This document shows positions 10,500 to 18,155 of a stretch of 28,181 bases of DNA, piece by piece; position 1 is the first letter of the stretch, and each line of letters opens with the position of its first letter. The stretch spans positions 1-28,181 of the forward strand of contig JBBHKE010001207.1 of assembly GCA_037447655.1 (NCBI GenBank), read 5' to 3'. Source of the DNA: Zygnema cylindricum (Eukaryota; Streptophyta; Zygnematophyceae; Zygnematales; Zygnemataceae). Made by a program: the position numbers and the translations under genes. Under the pieces are notes generated by a model. It did not search any database and was not told the origin of the DNA. It saw only the letters and a program-made list of their open reading frames with translations.

Positions 10500-12956
10500 G
10501 TTAAGCGGTAGATGAGGTGACGGGGCCTGTCAAGAGGGGCCAGGCGCTTATATGGCGATTTCGGGAGGAAGAATAAGCGGTGCTTCTGATGCTCTCTTCT
10601 CCTCCCTCGCCACCCACTATGTACCCTCGGAGACTCTCCCTCTTCTCCGGACCGCCCTGTTAGAAGAAAACTTGTAAGTTTTTTCTAAAAATTTACAAAA
10701 TATAGTACAGCAATCCGTCGTGAAACCAAGTAGAGAATCATTTTGATACCACTTCAGAAACTCCTGTTGGAACGAAGGCTTTTTAAGTTTTTCCGGAAAA
10801 TTAAAAGTTAAGTAAAACCTGTATGATTTACTTACGATGTTGTACCGATTTTTTGTCTTTATCTCAGTTCTCAATGATTGATGGAAGGTGTTGTGTGAGA
10901 ATGAGAATGTTCACAAAGATGTGTTTAAAAATTAAGTACATGAGAAAACACTGTTAAACCAACTTCCCAGGACTATCTCTCGCTCCCTCTCTGGCCGTCG
11001 ACCTCGCTCCCTCTCCCTCCCTCCCTGTCTCTCTCCCTCCCTCCAGAACGGGGCTTGTAAATTCATAAAAAAACTCAATAAAATTCTACAGAATCCTGGA
11101 GAAATTCGTAGTAAACTACACGGCCATCGCTATGAGAGTTAGTAAAATATTAGCGTCAACACTGCATGAGGATTAACAGCTCTAAAAAATGTTTGCCACG
11201 TGGCTCATTATGGGCCACTAACCAAACAGTGTTATTAACACTAATTTATTATCTCGTGTTGAAATAACACTCAATTTTTTTTGTCCCAAAAAATTTAGTC
11301 CCCCCCCAATTTTTTTATCCTAATTACTTATTTGTCCTAAAAAAATATTTTCAGGTCTGGCGACTCGCATGCAGCTGTTCAAAATTTACTGCAAAAGTTT
11401 TCGAAGCTGCCCGAAGACAGGGGCAGACTGGAAAATCTTCTTCCTTTCATTACGGAAAGTTTTGGGAGCGATAAAACTGTCCAAGAAATTATCGCAGGTT
11501 TAACCAAACTGGAAAAATTAGAAGACGTTGAAGGTGAAAATCCACTCTTCCCTTTTCTCCTCCCTTCATTCTCCTCCCTTCATTCTCCTCCCTTCTCTCC
11601 TCCCTTCCTCTTTCATATTTTTGTGAGTCCTGGAATGTTTTTCAAGTTTTTTTAGGGTTGTTTACCTCGTCCACTCTCTGTCCTCTTGTACCATTCTCCT
11701 GACAAGTGATAACTCCCATGGTTTCTTGAAAGTTTTCAAGGATTTTTCATAGATTTTTAGGGTTTTTTAGGGCTTCTAAAAGGCTTTCGATGATTTTTGG
11801 TTCAGTTTCTTAGGTTTGGGTTTTCAAAGATGTTTGTGGAGCTTCTTAAGTTTACTAAAGGAATTCTTTTGATGATGTATTTTAGTTATTTACTGCTTAT
11901 CCTTAGCTGGTTTTGTTTCCACGTGGCAGTTTCCGGCTGGGCGTCAGAGACTCTGCAGGGCATTGCAAAGGGAGGGCCTGTCAGTGTCGCTGTCACGCAG
12001 CGCCACCTGGCAGCTTTGGCAGCATACCAGCCGCCGAAAGAGGTGCGTCCACACTGGATTGTTGTGCGGTATTCATTTGTACGTTTTTTTTTTGTTGTAC
12101 GGTACTTTTGTATTATCCAATCCTTTCCGCCAGTACCTTTGTGAGCTTTACAGGCAGTAGGCATTGCATGTAGTCACTTGACCACTTTCACCTGTGCATG
12201 GTTTCACCTGGGTGAACCTGAAGATGAATCTCTGTCGCTTTCTCTCTCTCTCCCTCCCTCCCTCTGCCTCTCTCCCTCTCCAAGGCTTCCTCTCCCTCTC
12301 CCTCTCCCTCTCTCCCTCTCCCTCTCCCTCTCCCTCTCCCTCTCCCTCTCCCTCTCCCTCTCCCTCTCCCTCTCCCTCTCTCCCCTCTCCCTCTCCCTCT
12401 CCCTCTCCCTCTCCCTCTCCCTCTCCCTCTCTCTCTCTCCCTCTCCCTCTCCCTCTCCCTCTCCCTCGCCCTCTCCCTCTCCCCTCCCTCTCCCTCTCCT
12501 CTCCCTCTCCCTCTCCCTCTCCCTCTCCTCTCCCTCTCCCTCTCCCTCTCCCTCTCCCCTCTCCCTCTCCCTCTCCTCTCCCTCTCCCTCTCCCCACTCC
12601 CTCTCCCTCCCCTCTCCCTCTCCCTCTCCCCTCCCTCTCCCTCTCCCTCTCCCTCTCCCTCTCCCTCTCCCTCCCTCTCCTCCCTCTCCCTCTCCCTCTC
12701 CCTCTCCCTCTCCCTCTCCCTCTCCCTCTCCCTCTCCCTCTCCCTCTCCCTATCCCCTCTCTCTACCACTTGTTGCCCAGCAGTTGGCGGATGTGATGCG
12801 GCTGGAGTACCATCTGGCTCGCCACATGGCCTGCAGGGAGGACTTTGTGGAGGGAGTGAGAGCTGTACTGGTATGACCGCGAGCAGGTAGGCAGTCCCTC
12901 TCTCTCTCTCACTCTCTCTCTCTCTCTCCTCTCCTCTCCTCTCCTCTCTCTCTCTC

Positions 12957-12990
<34 letters not shown>

Positions 12991-15058
12991 CCTCCCTCCC
13001 CTCCCTCCCACCCTCCCTCCCTCCCTCCCTCCCTCCCTCCCTCCCTCCCTCCCTCCCTCCCTCCCCTCCCTCCCTCCCTCCCTCCCTCCCTCCCTCCCTC
13101 CCTCCCTCCCCCCTCCCTCCCTCCCTCCCTCCCTCCCCTCCCTCCCTCCCTCCCTCCCTCCCTCCCTCCCTCCCTCCCTCCCTCCCTCCCTCCCTCCCTC
13201 CCTCCCTCCCTCCCTCCCTCCCCTCCCTCCCTCCCTCCCTCCCTCCCTCCCTCCCTCCCTCCCTCCCTCCCCCTCCCTCCCTCCCTCCCTCCCTCCCTCC
13301 CTCCCTCCCTCCCTCCCTCCCACCCTCCCTCCCTCCCTCCCCTCCCCCTCCCTCCCTCCCTCCCTCCCTCCCCTCCCTCCCTCCCTCCCTCCCTCCCTCC
13401 CTCCCTCCCTCCCTCCCTCCCTCCCTCCCCTCCCTCCCTCCCTCCCTCCCTCCCTCCCTCCCTCCCCTCCCTCCCTCCCTCCCTCCCTCCCTCCCTCCCT
13501 CCCTCCCTCCCTCCCTCCCTCCCCTCCCTCCCTCCCTCCCTCCCTCCCCTCCCTCCCTCCCTCCCTCCCTCCCTCCCTCCCTCCCTCCCTCCCTCCCTCC
13601 CTCCCTCCCTCCACCTCCTCCCTCCCTCCCTCCCTCCCTCCCCTCCCTCCCTCCCTCCCTCCCTCCTCCCTCCCTCCCTCCCTCCCTCCCTCCCTCCCTC
13701 CCTCCCTCCCTCCTCCCTCCTGTCACGCCATCATACCTTAGCTCTCATTGTGGAAGTCAAAGCTTCTCAGTAAACCCTATTTTTGGGTGGACGTGTTGTA
13801 CTTTTTTTTCTCCTCCCTTTCCCCTTTTTTTCTCTCTTCTCTGTACTCATGAAGTCCTTGATTTTTTTTTTTTTTGTGTCGAGGTTACCCGCAAGGATCT
13901 CTTTCTTTCAAAAGCCAGAGGATGTTGTCAAGGTTTTTCATAAATGTTCTTAATTTTTTTGACAATTGTTTTATTTTTAATAAGATTATCATTTTAGTAC
14001 TTGTTTCTAACCACTGAAAACCACTCAGCAGCTCTGGAATATAATATTTTCAAGACGTATTAGACGTACGCAAAAAAGCCTTTTTTTTTGGTTCCAAATA
14101 TTGGTAATTGCTTTGTCAAGCACCAACATTATTCTTTTCGATCAATGACATTTTAATTACCTCCTTTGTTATCGTGTTCATTATCGTGTATAGTTTTAAT
14201 TGTTATAGTGAAAACAAATGAAAACTTTTTTTTTTTTCGTCTAATTGTTGTTTGTCGACTGAATTTAGGGTCATTGCAAATGATCGTAAAAAGGATGTTA
14301 TTAGAGGAGAACATCTATACACTGTCCATCGCGTAGAAAAAAATAGTGTTGAGACGTTAAAAGGTTTTCAACTGCCCGATTTTTACGGTACACCTTTTTG
14401 TCATATGCGAATTTTTTATTTCTCCAAAGTTAATGCGTAACTTGTACCTATTATAACAAAAACGTATTTTTGTTTGTGAACGTGAACGTACATGGACAGT
14501 ATTATATTCGCTTCCAGTTAATTAAGAAGTGAAGAACAACAACTGGAATAAGCTATGAAAATGTATCTGAAACTGAACTGGAACTGAAATCGAATTGCAA
14601 CTGAAACTGAGCTTTGAAAGTAGAGACTGGAGTTGGACTTTGAAGATTGTGTATTATAGAATATGACGAGCCAGAGGATCTTGAATTGAAACTGGATCTG
14701 AAATTTGAACCTAAGTTTGAACTACAATTGAAACTGAATCTAATTGTTTAAGAAAACTTATAGATATCTCTGTAAGGAGAGTTGATGATGTAGAGCCAGA
14801 GACACTGAAACCGGAATTCGAAACTGGAGTTGAAATTGAAAACTCATCTAATTGGAAGTGGAACTAAAACTGCAAAACCAAAACGGGAAAACTGGAAAAA
14901 TAAAACTAGAAAACTGGAAAACTGGAACAGTTTCTAATTTTTGGAGTTGTGTGTTACAGAAACCAAGATGGCAACCAGCCTCGATCGACAATGTGACGAA
15001 AGAGGAAATAAATTTGATATTCGGATCGGATGATAACGAGCCTGGGTTGCCCGTTTAG
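3725..15058 (+). CDS. HIBCH: 3-hydroxyisobutyryl-CoA hydrolase, mitochondrial type (10 exons)
   Basis: Crotonase-superfamily thioesterase that in valine catabolism cleaves 3-hydroxyisobutyryl-CoA to free acid and CoA, normally in mitochondria. Ten exons with matching phases: 3725-3920, 4196-4297, 7477-7544, 8080-8214, 8674-8770, 10544-10673, 11355-11533, 11930-12042, 12781-12886 (or -12870) and 14960-15058. They give about 407 residues, near family length once a presequence is allowed for. Seen: [11 protein letters not shown] near the N-terminus, oxyanion-hole segment FCAGGD (split by intron 2), [14 protein letters not shown], then [14 protein letters not shown] with the family's catalytic Glu (about residue 175) and Asp (about 183), [10 protein letters not shown], and the C-terminal [16 protein letters not shown] block. 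The wording resembles the plant mitochondrial HIBCH-like branch (from memory, At4g31810-like), and there is no C-terminal peroxisomal SKL-type signal (ends GLPV). Odd: one extra base after the AVLV codons breaks the frame unless an upstream donor is used. Family assignment is very sure; exact substrate is inferred. Confidence 0.93.
3745..4365 (+). promoter_or_regulatory. Cluster of six CACGTG (G-box/ABRE-like) motifs
   Basis: CACGTG occurs at 3745, 3806, 3851, 3927, 4202 and 4357; four of these read CACGTGGCA, and 3804-3813 reads GACACGTGGC. Variants ACATGGCA, ACAAGTGGCA and ACATATGGCA lie between them. In plants CACGTGGC is the bZIP-bound ABA response core (established knowledge). Several copies lie within coding exons 1 and 2, so regulation here is inference. 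Confidence 0.4.
4196..4297 (+). CDS. HIBCH: HIBCH exon 2
   Basis: After acceptor GGCAG it encodes [21 protein letters not shown] and continues to FCA plus the first base of Gly. With exon 1 the spacing from ALNA to VLVEG has no gap against known HIBCH proteins, which fixes both junctions. The donor G|GTGGGC at 4298 lies inside the GGD oxyanion segment, phase 1. Confidence 0.9.
4298..7476 (+). other. HIBCH intron 2 (3.18 kb)
   Basis: Apart from one MITE (4994-5216) and a short CCTCA tandem run (5389-5410), I see no gene, RNA or strong repeat in it. Open frames here are short and unlike known proteins. The acceptor GTGTGACAG restores the GGD motif of exon 3. Confidence 0.8.
4994..5216 (+). mobile_element. 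MITE in HIBCH intron 2
   Basis: Left end CACTGCCCATCACTATTAG with AGTT, right end AACTCTAATAGCGA. The internal block 5079-5113 (CTGTTTGGTTAAGTGG through GAGCCACGTGG) is also found, inverted, in the intron 6 MITE. It carries a CACGTG. Its ends belong with the other TATTAGNGT-ended elements. Confidence 0.6.
7477..7544 (+). CDS. HIBCH: HIBCH exon 3 (small, 68 nt)
   Basis: Restores the GGD motif (G|GT GGT GAC) and continues [20 protein letters not shown], the helix between the oxyanion loop and the EYTL segment. Phase 1 in, phase 0 out. The donor is CAG|GTACAC: positions +2 and +3 are the TA at the left edge of a MITE, and everything from +4 on is MITE sequence. The exon is too short to show up as an open reading frame; it was found by looking for the missing GGD. 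Confidence 0.9.
7546..7747 (+). mobile_element. MITE abutting the exon 3 donor
   Basis: A 200-bp element (7548-7747) with ends CACTGCCTATCGCTATTAGTG and AACACTAATAGTGGTGGGCA-GTG. TA precedes it (7546-7547); the right flank is GA, one base off TA. The same subfamily is at about 24030-24205 (shared ACGTGGC-GATT and TTATGAT-TT-GGCCAAAA). It begins at position +2 of intron 3. Confidence 0.75.
8080..8214 (+). CDS. HIBCH: HIBCH exon 4
   Basis: Forty-five codons: [20 protein letters not shown], then [20 protein letters not shown] and RVATE. This is the active-site strand and glycine loop of the HIBCH family. The acceptor is TCTCTAAACAG and the donor GAG|GTTAGT, both phase 0. The donor and the start of the following intron recur three more times in tandem. 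Confidence 0.95.
8212..8404 (+). repeat. Tandem copies of an exon-intron boundary (4 units)
   Basis: GAGGTTAGTCAGAG-GACTTCAAAT followed by a TTTCTTTCT-rich stretch occurs four times, with the GT at 8215, 8264, 8317 and 8371 (periods 49, 53, 54). The first GT is the real donor of HIBCH exon 4. Each later unit is preceded by pyrimidines and GCAGAG or ACAGAG, so an acceptor-like and a donor-like sequence touch. Confidence 0.9.
8674..8770 (+). CDS. HIBCH: HIBCH exon 5 (catalytic Glu/Asp)
   Basis: Encodes [20 protein letters not shown] then [12 protein letters not shown]. The Glu of MPEN (codon at 8695) and Asp of FPDVG (codon at 8719) match the two catalytic acids known for HIBCH. The acceptor is GTTTTCAG; the donor is G|GTGAGT, phase 1. 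Confidence 0.95.
8810..8945 (+). repeat. Two adjacent hairpin-forming inverted repeats
   Basis: Arms 8810-8836 and 8861-8884 (TTTGGTCATG and its inverse at the base) form one stem of about 24 bp with a few mismatches. Arms 8882-8901 and 8927-8945 (AAATCATGACC...AAAAGGT) form a second. Both use the GGTCATG/CATGACC motif. They lie 40 nt into intron 5. Confidence 0.65.
9655..9735 (+). repeat. Long hairpin in HIBCH intron 5
   Basis: GCGGTGTCCCCGTACTAT (9659-9676) pairs with ATAGTACGGGGTAACCGC (9714-9731) with two mismatches, and three of the next four base pairs outward also match. The loop is about 37 nt. No function is recognised. Confidence 0.65.
10100..10497 (+). repeat. CT-rich tract in intron 5, including (CT)n
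   Basis: Polypyrimidine on the sense strand in two blocks (10100-10277 and 10351-10497), the second ending in a pure CT run from 10421. It ends in TGCAG, which looks like an acceptor but leads to an in-frame stop. Confidence 0.95.
10544..10673 (+). CDS. HIBCH: HIBCH exon 6
   Basis: Encodes [21 protein letters not shown], then [20 protein letters not shown] and EN, matching the GAYLGLTG...THYVPSE region of relatives. The acceptor is GGGGCCAG at 10542-10543. The large CT tract ending in GCAG at 10500 cannot be the junction, because the frame from there meets TGA at 10513. The polypyrimidine support for this acceptor therefore lies about 45 nt upstream. Donor TT|GTAAGT, phase 2. Confidence 0.9.
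11117..11275 (-). mobile_element. MITE in HIBCH intron 6 (inverted relative to intron 2 copy)
   Basis: Left end TACACGGCCATCGCTATGAG; 11196-11229 is the inverse of the 5079-5113 block of the intron 2 MITE, including CACGTG, with about 31 of 35 positions alike. The right end is diffuse. Confidence 0.55.
11355..11533 (+). CDS. HIBCH: HIBCH exon 7
   Basis: After TATTTTCAG it completes a Leu codon and encodes [40 protein letters not shown] and [19 protein letters not shown]. This is the helical C-terminal region that senses chain length in the family; the TVQEII segment matches TVEEII of animal and plant relatives. Donor G|GTGAAA, phase 1. Confidence 0.92.
11930..12042 (+). CDS. HIBCH: HIBCH exon 8
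   Basis: Encodes [21 protein letters not shown], then [17 protein letters not shown], corresponding to the SPTSLKITLRQL block of relatives. The acceptor is formed by CCACGTGGCAG, so the frequent ACGTGG motif overlaps the 3' splice site. The donor is GAG|GTGCGT, phase 0. Confidence 0.92.
12236..12770 (+). repeat. (TCTCCC)n polypyrimidine tract in HIBCH intron 8
   Basis: About 535 bp of almost pure CT built on TCTCCC hexamers with phase slips. It ends ten bases before the exon 9 acceptor. The long frames it opens on both strands are artefacts of the repeat. Confidence 0.97.
12781..12886 (+). CDS. HIBCH: HIBCH exon 9, with one-base frame break near its end
   Basis: Encodes [20 protein letters not shown] then [10 protein letters not shown], the highly conserved EYRL...EGVRAVL block. 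The following bases read GTA T GAC CGC GAG CAG and then GTAGGC. Ignoring one base (shown as the lone T) gives VDREQ, exactly what must precede KPRW of exon 10. As written, the frame runs into TGA. Using GT at 12871 (CTG|GTATGA) instead ends the exon in phase 0 and joins exon 10 in frame, losing five residues. The exon lies between two very long CT tracts, where sequencing errors are likely. Confidence 0.9.
12895..13721 (+). repeat. (CCCT)n polypyrimidine tract in HIBCH intron 9
   Basis: About 830 bp: CT repeats to roughly 12990, then CCCT tetranucleotides with occasional CCCCT and CACC interruptions. The other strand is (GGGA)n, which could form G-quadruplexes or triplexes. It starts eight bases after the exon 9 donor. 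Confidence 0.97.
14520..14945 (+). repeat. Degenerate AACTGAA/ACTGGA repeat before exon 10
   Basis: Loose iteration of GAACTGAAACTGGA-like words with no fixed period, running up to the exon 10 acceptor. Similar material precedes PLD exons at 23010-23200 and 23755-23850. Confidence 0.7.
14960..15058 (+). CDS. HIBCH: HIBCH exon 10 (C-terminus)
   Basis: After GTGTGTTACAG it encodes [20 protein letters not shown], then [12 protein letters not shown] and TAG. KPRW-P-S matches the PKWKP/PKWNP motif near the C-terminus of HIBCH proteins. Phase 0 acceptor. The tail is short and carries no PTS1. Confidence 0.9.
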   Translation, partial: KPRWQPASIDNVTKEEINLIFGSDDNEPGLPV

Positions 15059-15516
15059 GAGTATTGCGGCATAAAAAACTCCACTTATCATCACGACACC
15101 CTCCTATTCACACAAGTTTGCGGACATGGAGAAAAGATTGAAACAGTCGTGGTCCATTGTAATTGTATTTTTTTTTTACCAGTAACCTATTCCATTCTTT
15201 GATGTAGTGATTTGAGCCCAGTGAGAAATAGAGGAAATGTAAATGTTGATTGCTTTTGGTTTTTGGTTGTTTATGAAAATTTGTTCGGCTATTTGAATTT
15301 ATAGTGAGAGGTGAAACAGGAGGTCAAAGGCAGGCAAGGTATTTTAACTCCTTTGTGAAAACCGTTGACTGAGGACGTACTGTCCAACTATTGACTAAGT
15401 ACGTGCTCTACATACTCCAAACCGAGTTTGTACAAAAAGGGAAATCATGATGAAATATATATTTCCTGTCGAAATCAATGGCGATGTAGTTTGAAGAGAG
15501 CATACATGATAAAAAA

Positions 15517-15522
15517 AATAAA
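15517..15522 (+). terminator. Candidate HIBCH poly(A) signal
   Basis: AATAAA about 460 nt after the stop codon, the first exact match downstream of the stop. No transcript evidence is available; plant-lineage signals are often not exact. Confidence 0.3.
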
Positions 15523-15549
15523 GCTGCACTGTACTTAACCAGTGCGAAT

Positions 15550-16420
15550 TACACTGCATATCACTATTTGTGTTGAAGTTTTTTATTGCCTGTTAAAACA
15601 TCTTGTGCACACTTGTTATTTTTTTCATAGGAGACTGTCGATAGGAAGTTGTGAATCCTACCGCTGAAACTTTAACATCAGATTAGAAATCTCACAAGTG
15701 TTCCTGTTAAGTTGCAGGAAAAACGTTAATACTTTATAAGGAGTAACTTACGTAACGTCTTAGTGTACGGACGGACAGACACAACCAACTGTCTTATAAT
15801 CCTTTTGCTTCCAGTTCTCTTTATTCTGAAGCTTGCTTACATCTCATCCGTTGTGATGTGTGTGTTCCTATATGTCCCAAAGTTCAGTAGTGGAATGTGT
15901 TTCTTGACCCTTATTCATGACCACTCACGTTTTACCGACATTAACTTACATGAATCATAGTCCGGAAGTCTTCGATCATTTTCGACATTTTCAAGCTCTT
16001 GTTGAAAACCACTTTATTTCTCAAATTAAAGAAATGGTGGGGAATATGTGTCTAATGCCTTCTTTGATTTCATACAATTAAATGGCATCATAAAAACTAA
16101 TTCCCTTTAAAGTTTCTGACAAAAAAGTGACGTCACAAAGTTGGAGGCGTGCTCCTCGACATGGCTTGATATATTTTTCATGTAAAACTTGCAGAGGCCA
16201 TAATGGACAAAAATGATCTTTAGTAATTCCGTACATTTTACAGACACTTCCTCGTCGCACTTTATTTACGTTCCGTACAGGACCTGTGTAGTACACCTCA
16301 AGCTTTCAATTCAAGATCGTCAGGCATAAGGCGTTAATCTTGCCCCTCAACTCGATAAGTGTGTACGACAAAGGATGTTTTAAGTGGCTGAAAGCACGTT
16401 AACACTAATAGGAAATAGCA
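15550..16420 (+). mobile_element. Long relative of the 209-bp MITE with a 730-bp interior
   Basis: The left 65 bp (TACACTGCATATCACTATTTG, then GAAGTTTTTTATTGCC and TAAAACAT) match the left end of the MITE at 26732. About 16353-16415 (AAGTGTGTACG, AAGGATGTTTTAAGTGGC, AACACTAATAG) matches its right part. The 730 bp between are absent from the short copy and include a 72-codon reverse-strand frame (16078-16296) that I do not recognise. It could be a longer parent or a secondary insertion. Confidence 0.5.
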
Positions 16421-16539
16421 ATTAAGGAATTTTCGGTGTTTGAACATATGAGAACACGTTCGCGTGATTTTCCACCATCTTTATTTTTGGGAATCAAATC
16501 TTTTTGTGTCGACGCATTCACTTTCGAGTGTCGACGCCT

Positions 16540-16777
16540 TTAGCTGACGCACTTTTTGTACAATTGTACAAAATAAGGAGAAGTTTTAGTACGGACTGAC
16601 GCATTTAGTACACTTCACTATTTAAAAACTGTATAAATTATAGTCATTATCGCTAATTCGACGGTACGTATATTAACGTAAAAAAACATTTAGAGTAATC
16701 AATTATATTTTGGGTTCGAGGGTCGAAATTTGGTGGCACCGAATTAGCGTTATTAACGCCGATAGCGATTCAAGCTG
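16540..16777 (-). mobile_element. TA-flanked inverted-repeat element, copy 5 (inverted, partial)
   Basis: The terminus GATAGCGATTCAAGCTG is followed by TA (16778-16779). Inside are an AATTAGCGTTATTAACGCC palindrome, GGTCGAAATTTGGTGG and a diverged GTACAATTGTACAAAA core. The far end is not clear. Confidence 0.6.
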
Positions 16778-16905
16778 TAGTTATCAAATTTTTGAGATTT
16801 ATCGGGATCAATATCGAGTTTGAGATATTTGAGTTCGATTTCACTACCAGAAGTGCGATATATCAGCCTAAAATCCAGTCGATATATAGCAATAGGTATT
16901 AGCAG

Positions 16906-17396
16906 CAGAGGTCGCAAAAGTCAAAATTTTAGATACCCGAAACCGACAATTTTTTTTTTTTCAAAATCTGAACACCCGACACCCGACCGGGTTATGTCAC
17001 GTTCCTAAATTGTTACCGTTACCTGATACGCCTTTACAAAAAAAAAAGTTAACCGAAACTCGATTTACCGCGACTACCCGTACCAGTCCGTACCCGAATA
17101 ATTACAAAATTAGTGGTACATTTCCCTTATACCTTCCACGATACCAAGAGCACAAAGTACAATAATGTTGGATAGTGTGGACACTACAGGACTGTATTGG
17201 AACGTACCTACAAAACCTTCAATTTTTTTCGTTTTTTGCTTACCCGACCGTACCCGATTTTTTTTTATTTTTTTTGTGAATCACCCGCCCGAATCCAGCC
17301 GGCCCCCAAAATGTGGCACCCGAATCCGTTCCGGATCCGACGCGAGCGGTCGGGTAACGGTCGGGTACGGATTTGGGTACCCGACTGCGACCTCTG
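16906..17396 (+). mobile_element. Element with CAGAGGTCGCA terminal inverted repeats
   Basis: 491 bp with perfect 11-bp termini CAGAGGTCGCA and TGCGACCTCTG. The interior is rich in TACCCG/CGGGTA and ACCCGCCCG words, and no coding sequence is seen. CAG-starting termini of this kind suggest a hAT-type non-autonomous element, but the eight bases on each side (ATTAGCAG, ACATGTTC) do not form a target duplication. Each half is found separately at 1005-1183 and 3338-3456. Confidence 0.65.
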
Positions 17397-17429
17397 ACAT
17401 GTTCACTGTACCTGTGAAATGTAGCATAG

Positions 17430-17535
17430 GATAAGTTACGCTCGATTTTATACGTATGGTACAGTAACATATGCTACAGTACGGTACAAAGAGCGTGAAA
17501 GGTACAGTACAGTACAGGACTGTACGGTTCTAGTT
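17430..17535 (+). repeat. GTACA-rich low-complexity stretch
   Basis: Repeated TACAGTAC/GGTACA words such as GGTACAGTACAGTACAGGAC between two transposons. No function is evident. Confidence 0.6.
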
Positions 17536-17583
17536 GAGCCTGTCTGGTTACGCGTGTTAGGGTTGCATCTGCCCTGTATACAG

Positions 17584-18155
17584 TACACCGTGAATCGCTA
17601 TTAGCGTTCCTAACGCTAATTCGGCGCCCCCAAGTTTTGACCCAAATTCTTAAATAGAGTTCATAATTATAATTGTTTTTAACGTTATTTGAGGTACCAC
17701 AGTTATTAGGGTTAATAACTGTAATATACTGCCGTTTTAAATAGCGTGGTGTACGGACCGTTTCAGTTCCGTACCATTTTGTACTTTAATAAGCAAAAAA
17801 GTACAAAAAAAAGTTTAATCCAGTCGCGCGCGCATGTGAATGTGCACTCAAAAACGTGTGACACAAAAAAGTGTGACGCTACACGATTCACGGTGTAGCG
17901 TTAACATTTAACTGCGTGAAAATTGCCGGCTCGTGCGGATGTCAGAATCACGCGACGGCGTACGATTTTGAGCATTTTACACGTGTAAAGATCTTAATCC
18001 CCAACAATTATTACATGGAAAATCCCAAATTAGAGTTGTTGATAAATTAGAGTTCATTTTTTTTATAAAAATTCAAAATCCCAAATTTGCTTTGATAATG
18101 CTAATTGTTTTTTAACCCTAATTATTTCATAACGCTAATAGCGATTCACGGTGTA
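17584..18155 (+). mobile_element. Complete TA-flanked inverted-repeat element (568 bp)
   Basis: The best copy of the family. 17584-17608 and 18131-18155 are perfect 25-bp inverted repeats including the flanking TA; the ends read CACCGTGAATCGCTATTAGC. It holds the TTTAAATAGCGTGGTGTACG block, paired AGTACAAAA motifs and AATTAGAGTT words near the right end. A further internal ACGATTCACGGTGTAGCG (17882-17899) hints at a nested terminus. No coding capacity. Use it as the reference for the other copies. Confidence 0.85.

Noticed and set aside
10498-10543. Acceptor at the end of the (CT)n run (TGCAG, 10500) for HIBCH exon 6
   Set aside because: The exon frame from that point meets TGA at 10513; the conserved GAYM sequence joins correctly only at 10544.
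12895-13721. Possible telomere-like or CRISPR-like repeat array
   Set aside because: The unit is CCCT/GGGA, not TTTAGGG, and there are no spacers. It is an intronic microsatellite.
12188-13726. A 512-codon reverse-strand open frame ([10 protein letters not shown] repeats) and its overlapping partners on both strands
   Set aside because: It is only the translation of the CT/GA tracts of HIBCH introns 8 and 9; repeats without stops stay open by necessity. The forward frame through 12178-12876 contains real coding sequence only in its exon 9 end.
16078-16296. Reverse-strand frame resembling a tyrosine-recombinase-like fCPv-aL box (DHFCPLWPLQVL)
   Set aside because: One short loose resemblance without catalytic residues. 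Kept only as an unknown frame inside a MITE relative.
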